From positions 62,001 through 126,000 of the forward strand of contig NZ_BAAAMN010000048.1 in assembly GCF_039529295.1 (NCBI RefSeq): 64,000 nucleotides of DNA, written 5' to 3'. The notes beneath the pieces were generated by a model. It was not told the DNA's origin and did not search any database. It saw nothing but the letters and a program-made list of their open reading frames with translations. The translations under genes were made by a program, and so were the position numbers. Position 1 is the first letter of the stretch. Each line of letters starts with the position of its first letter. This DNA is from Yaniella flava (GTDB lineage Bacteria; Actinomycetota; Actinomycetes; Actinomycetales; Micrococcaceae). This document shows, in pieces, positions 61,274 through 64,000 of this stretch.

Positions 61274-62335
61274 TCAACGTCGTGAGAGGACCAACAGGCG
61301 GTGTCTCTTCGATGGCAACGACTGTGTTGGGGCAAGTATCCCGAGGACGCGAATGAGTGTGGTCATCCATAACAATGCGAGTCCGACGACGATGCTCTCG
61401 AGCGCCGTCACCGAAAGCACAACAAAGACGAACGTCAGCACCACGCACAGTGCGACAAGCCCAATAAATATTGTGGTGACTGTTTTGAGCACTGGCGGTG
61501 GGTCCGGGAGTATGAACTGGGTGTACCCTGCGGCGCCGACCAACAGCAGCAACATCGCGAACGCAGCGATGTTGTGTGCCGGTGGTAGTTGATCGGTCGG
61601 CAACAATCCGACGGCGGTGAGTGCTAAACCTGCGCCCGCCCAGACGGCGACAACCCCGGCGATGTGCCCAATGGCTTCGTCGTTGAGCAATCGGTGCAGG
61701 TCTCGACCAATGTAGGAGCCAATAGTGGCAACGAGTAGGCCCGCGATGATCAGGGTGCCGTTGAAGGCCCAGGCGCCTTCGGCTCCGAGCTGTGAGAAAT
61801 TCCGCTCCCACCATGTGGTGTCTGTTGCGGTGGTCATTGCGAACACGGTCCCAATGACTAAGAAGGCGAACAGCAATGCGGAAAGATCCCGCGTACTCAA
61901 ATCGACGCCCGCTTGAAACGACAGTCTGCCGCCAAAACCTGCGGCAACGCCAGTGAGTATGCCGCCACCAATGGCGCCGAACTCTACACCCTGAAGTCCA
62001 GTGGCCAACACCTGACCGGCTAAGAGCACACCGAGACCGGTGACCCCGCCGAGAGCCAGCATGACTGCGAACGAAGACACATTTGAAATTACGCGCTGCC
62101 AACGAGGCATCGGGGACGTTTCGTCACGGCGATAGAATAGTGTACTGACAACGAACGCAGGACTTGCGATCGCGGCTGCGATCAGCGCTGTTCGAAGGGT
62201 CACCGGACCCGAGCCGGTAAACGGGTGGTTCGTACCCCACAACAAGACCGTGCCGATGACTGCACCGACCACAAAACAACAAGCTGTGGCCCATAGTGCC
62301 TGCATCTGTTGGCGCAAGTCCCGATTCGTCGTCAC
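61274..62335 (-). CDS. Multi-spanning membrane protein, function unknown
   Basis: About 353 residues and nine to ten hydrophobic helices spread through the protein, with a Gly-rich central segment (GVEFGAIGGGILTGVAAGFG). No transporter or enzyme motif is recognised. GTG 62335 is proposed because GGAAA precedes it and homology-like hydrophobicity starts shortly after; the frame extends to 62410 with in-frame ATG at 62353. Convergent with the AbgT gene, 66 bases apart. Confidence 0.6.
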   Translation of the reverse strand: MTTNRDLRQQMQALWATACCFVVGAVIGTVLLWGTNHPFTGSGPVTLRTALIAAAIASPAFVVSTLFYRRDETSPMPRWQRVISNVSSFAVMLALGGVTGLGVLLAGQVLATGLQGVEFGAIGGGILTGVAAGFGGRLSFQAGVDLSTRDLSALLFAFLVIGTVFAMTTATDTTWWERNFSQLGAEGAWAFNGTLIIAGLLVATIGSYIGRDLHRLLNDEAIGHIAGVVAVWAGAGLALTAVGLLPTDQLPPAHNIAAFAMLLLLVGAAGYTQFILPDPPPVLKTVTTIFIGLVALCVVLTFVFVVLSVTALESIVVGLALLWMTTLIRVLGILAPTQSLPSKRHRLLVLSRR

Positions 62336-62400
62336 GTTTCCATCAAAGCACATTGCATGAACCGCCGACGTTTCGACACCACAGTCTGGTGACAGACAAC

Positions 62401-62434
62401 AACGGCCCAAACGGGAGAAACCGTTCGGGCCGTT
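62401..62434 (-). terminator. Terminator of the YtxH-like gene
   Basis: AACGGCCC-A-AACGG (62401-62414), loop GAGAAA, CCGTT-C-GGGCCGTT (62421-62434): 13 of 14 positions pair. On the minus strand the stem is followed by GTTGTTGT. It lies about 20 bases past the stop codon at 62453. Confidence 0.7.
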
Positions 62435-62452
62435 GTATTCAGTGAAGTATGA

Positions 62453-62875
62453 CTAGCGGCTGCCGGTCGTGCCACCTTCGTCTTCGAGGGCCTCGGATGG
62501 GTCGCTGATGACGTCTCCGTTGGTCTCCACAGTGGTATGACCGGCCTTGTCGTTGTTGGGGTCGGCGTACTGACTACCAGCGTGGCCGGCGTCCTTGCTT
62601 TCGCCATAGCCGGTCGACTTGTCGATTTTATCGGCGGCTTTTTCTGCCATGCCACCCAACGATGGGGCTTTGTCTTTGACTGCGTCCTTGAAGGAGCCGG
62701 TGGCTTCGTGCACCTTCTCTTGGGTTTTTGGGTCAGTCCAGAATTGCTGGATGGTTTGCTGGGCTTGGCGAGCTGCTTCTTCGGCCTGAGCCCGGCCTTC
62801 TCGATTGCCCATGTAATACCCGATGGCTATACCGGCACCTAAAGTTAGCAAACGACTGAAACTCAAAATTTTCAT
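62453..62875 (-). CDS. YtxH-like stress-associated membrane protein
   Basis: 140 residues. One N-terminal membrane helix with a glycine pattern (LLTLGAGIAIGYYMGNREGR), then an amphipathic helix (AQAEEAARQAQQTIQQFW) and a long disordered, charged tail (from about residue 60). This shape matches small YtxH-type proteins, often induced by general stress. AAGGAG precedes ATG 62875. Function unknown. Confidence 0.65.
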   Translation of the reverse strand: MKILSFSRLLTLGAGIAIGYYMGNREGRAQAEEAARQAQQTIQQFWTDPKTQEKVHEATGSFKDAVKDKAPSLGGMAEKAADKIDKSTGYGESKDAGHAGSQYADPNNDKAGHTTVETNGDVISDPSEALEDEGGTTGSR

Positions 62876-63028
62876 GGTGACGTCACTCCTTGCAAGGTTG
62901 TTTGTTCGATTGTCGATTCTTCTTGGTTGTACCCCGGCTGGTCAACATTGGAACGACGGCGCGCGGTGAGCGTTCCGTGTGATTTGGGCTGGGTGTACGG
63001 TTGGAAACACACGATCGTAGGAGGAACT

Positions 63029-64000
63029 GTGGCAAACGTCGCCGATTATTTTATCTCTACTTTTGAAGCCAATAATGTTGAACGTATTTGGGGTATCGCG
63101 GGGGACTCGCTGAACGGGTTCACCGACGCAATGCGGAACTCGGATATCGACTGGATGAACGTTCGTCACGAAGAAGCCGGCGCATTCGCTGCGGCGGCCG
63201 AAGCCGAAATGACCGGTGAACTTGCCGTGGCAGCCGGTACTGCAGGGCCGGGCAATCTCCACCTCATTAATGGACTGTATGACGCCCAGCGTTCCCGTGT
63301 GCCGGTGTTAGCTATTGCCGCCCACATCCCGGCCGACGAAATTGGAACCGGCTACTTCCAAGAAACGCATCCCCAAGAACTCTTCCGCGAATGCAGCGTC
63401 TACGTCGAACACATTAGCGACATTGGTCAGCTTCCAAGAATCCTGCCGATCGCCATGCGTGCCGCCGTCGAACAGCGCGGTGTGGCCGTGCTTGTGATCA
63501 GCGCGTCGATGTTTGTGACTGAGCTGCCCGAGGCGAAACCCGAAATTATCCGCGCAACACAGTCACGCATCCTGCCCGCCGTCGGAGAGCTGAATCAGGC
63601 CGCCGACTTATTGAATGGTTGCAAGAAAGTGACCATCCTGGCCGGTGCAGGGGTTGCCGGCGCCCACGACGAATTACTCGAAGTTGCCGAACTGCTGCAG
63701 GCCCCCATCGTCCATGCGATGCGGGGCAAGGAACACGTCGAATACGACAATCCCTATGACGTCGGTATGACGGGGCTGCTGGGCTTCGCATCCGGCTACC
63801 GGGCCATGATCGATGCCGAAGCCTTGTTGATGGTGGGCACTGATCTGCCCTATAAACAGTTCTACCCGCAAGACGTGCCCGTCATCCAAATTGATAGTCG
63901 CGGTGAACAGATTGGCAAGCGGACGCCGGTCGAAGTGCCGCTGGTGGGGACCGCAAAAGATACGCTGCGTGAACTCGTAGGGTTGCTGACGCCGGCGAAA
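63029..64000 (+). CDS. poxB: Pyruvate oxidase / pyruvate dehydrogenase (quinone), 5' part
   Basis: ThDP- and FAD-dependent enzyme that oxidises pyruvate to acetate and CO2, giving electrons to quinone. The visible 324 residues cover the Pyr domain (WGIAGDSLNGFTDAMR; catalytic Glu in RHEEAGAFAAAAEA; AGPGNLHLINGLYDAQRSRV, where the usual Cys or Gly before AGPGN is Thr) and the central FAD-binding domain (VTILAGAGVAGAHDELLEVA, KEHVEYDNPYDVGMTGLLG). The PP domain and C-terminal membrane peptide lie beyond the window. AGGAGG four bases before GTG 63029 fixes the start. Confidence 0.92.
   Translation, partial: MANVADYFISTFEANNVERIWGIAGDSLNGFTDAMRNSDIDWMNVRHEEAGAFAAAAEAEMTGELAVAAGTAGPGNLHLINGLYDAQRSRVPVLAIAAHIPADEIGTGYFQETHPQELFRECSVYVEHISDIGQLPRILPIAMRAAVEQRGVAVLVISASMFVTELPEAKPEIIRATQSRILPAVGELNQAADLLNGCKKVTILAGAGVAGAHDELLEVAELLQAPIVHAMRGKEHVEYDNPYDVGMTGLLGFASGYRAMIDAEALLMVGTDLPYKQFYPQDVPVIQIDSRGEQIGKRTPVEVPLVGTAKDTLRELVGLLTPAK

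Overview
The window reads as chromosomal DNA of a moderately high-GC actinobacterium, most likely Micrococcales (Micrococcaceae-like; the genus is not resolved here). The reasons are the conserved order dacB - zinc metalloprotease - tilS - hpt - ftsH - folEPBK - DUF3180 - PH proteins - DUF2520 - panC - lysS - clpC, the pheA - lipid kinase - serS - HAD block, a short actinobacterial ArgA, a DUF222/13E12 HNH protein, and many genes whose start codon follows a TANNNT -10 element by seven bases (leaderless style). Nearly all genes are housekeeping, and there is no prophage, plasmid, CRISPR array or rRNA.

Layout. 1-5 kb: cut-off NCS2 permease, HAD phosphatase, a degenerate LytR-CpsA-Psr protein, an aldehyde dehydrogenase that has lost its catalytic residues, and the scar of a deleted choline-sulfate locus (BCCT 5' end joined to a betC 3' end). 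5-13 kb: thioesterase, amidase, rhodanese, pheA, lipid kinase, serS, HAD, SatD-like regulator, ppa. 13-29 kb: cell wall, tRNA modification, purine salvage, FtsH, the folate operon, three bacterial PH proteins and pantothenate genes, interrupted by an HNH gene on the opposite strand. 29-39 kb: M13 peptidase, PEBP protein, gabT with a divergent LysR gene, lysS, and clpC behind a SigH/SigR-type promoter. 39-41.7 kb: a TPP riboswitch in front of a flavin monooxygenase gene broken by two in-frame stops, then a protein-deglycation pair (fructosamine kinase and LMW phosphatase). 41.8-51 kb: argA, mutY, radA, a FUSC protein and the PHO-box controlled pstSCAB operon. 51-56.5 kb: a three-gene type III polyketide cluster (PKS, methyltransferase, FAD monooxygenase), divergent from an AlbA_2/ATPase regulator gene split by an amber codon; between them lies a 21-bp-period array of dyad-symmetric sites. 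56.4-64 kb: a degenerate PiT transporter with its DUF47 partner, tRNA-Lys, an oxygenase remnant, an AbgT transporter, a membrane protein, a YtxH-like protein and a cut-off pyruvate oxidase.

The most unusual elements are the palindrome array between the polyketide cluster and the AlbA_2 gene (54508-54670), the dead aldehyde dehydrogenase (2577-3998), and the thiamine-riboswitch-controlled monooxygenase pseudogene (38957-40355). Several other loci are also decaying (betC/BCCT, LCP, AlbA_2, oxygenase fragment), which suggests ongoing gene loss.
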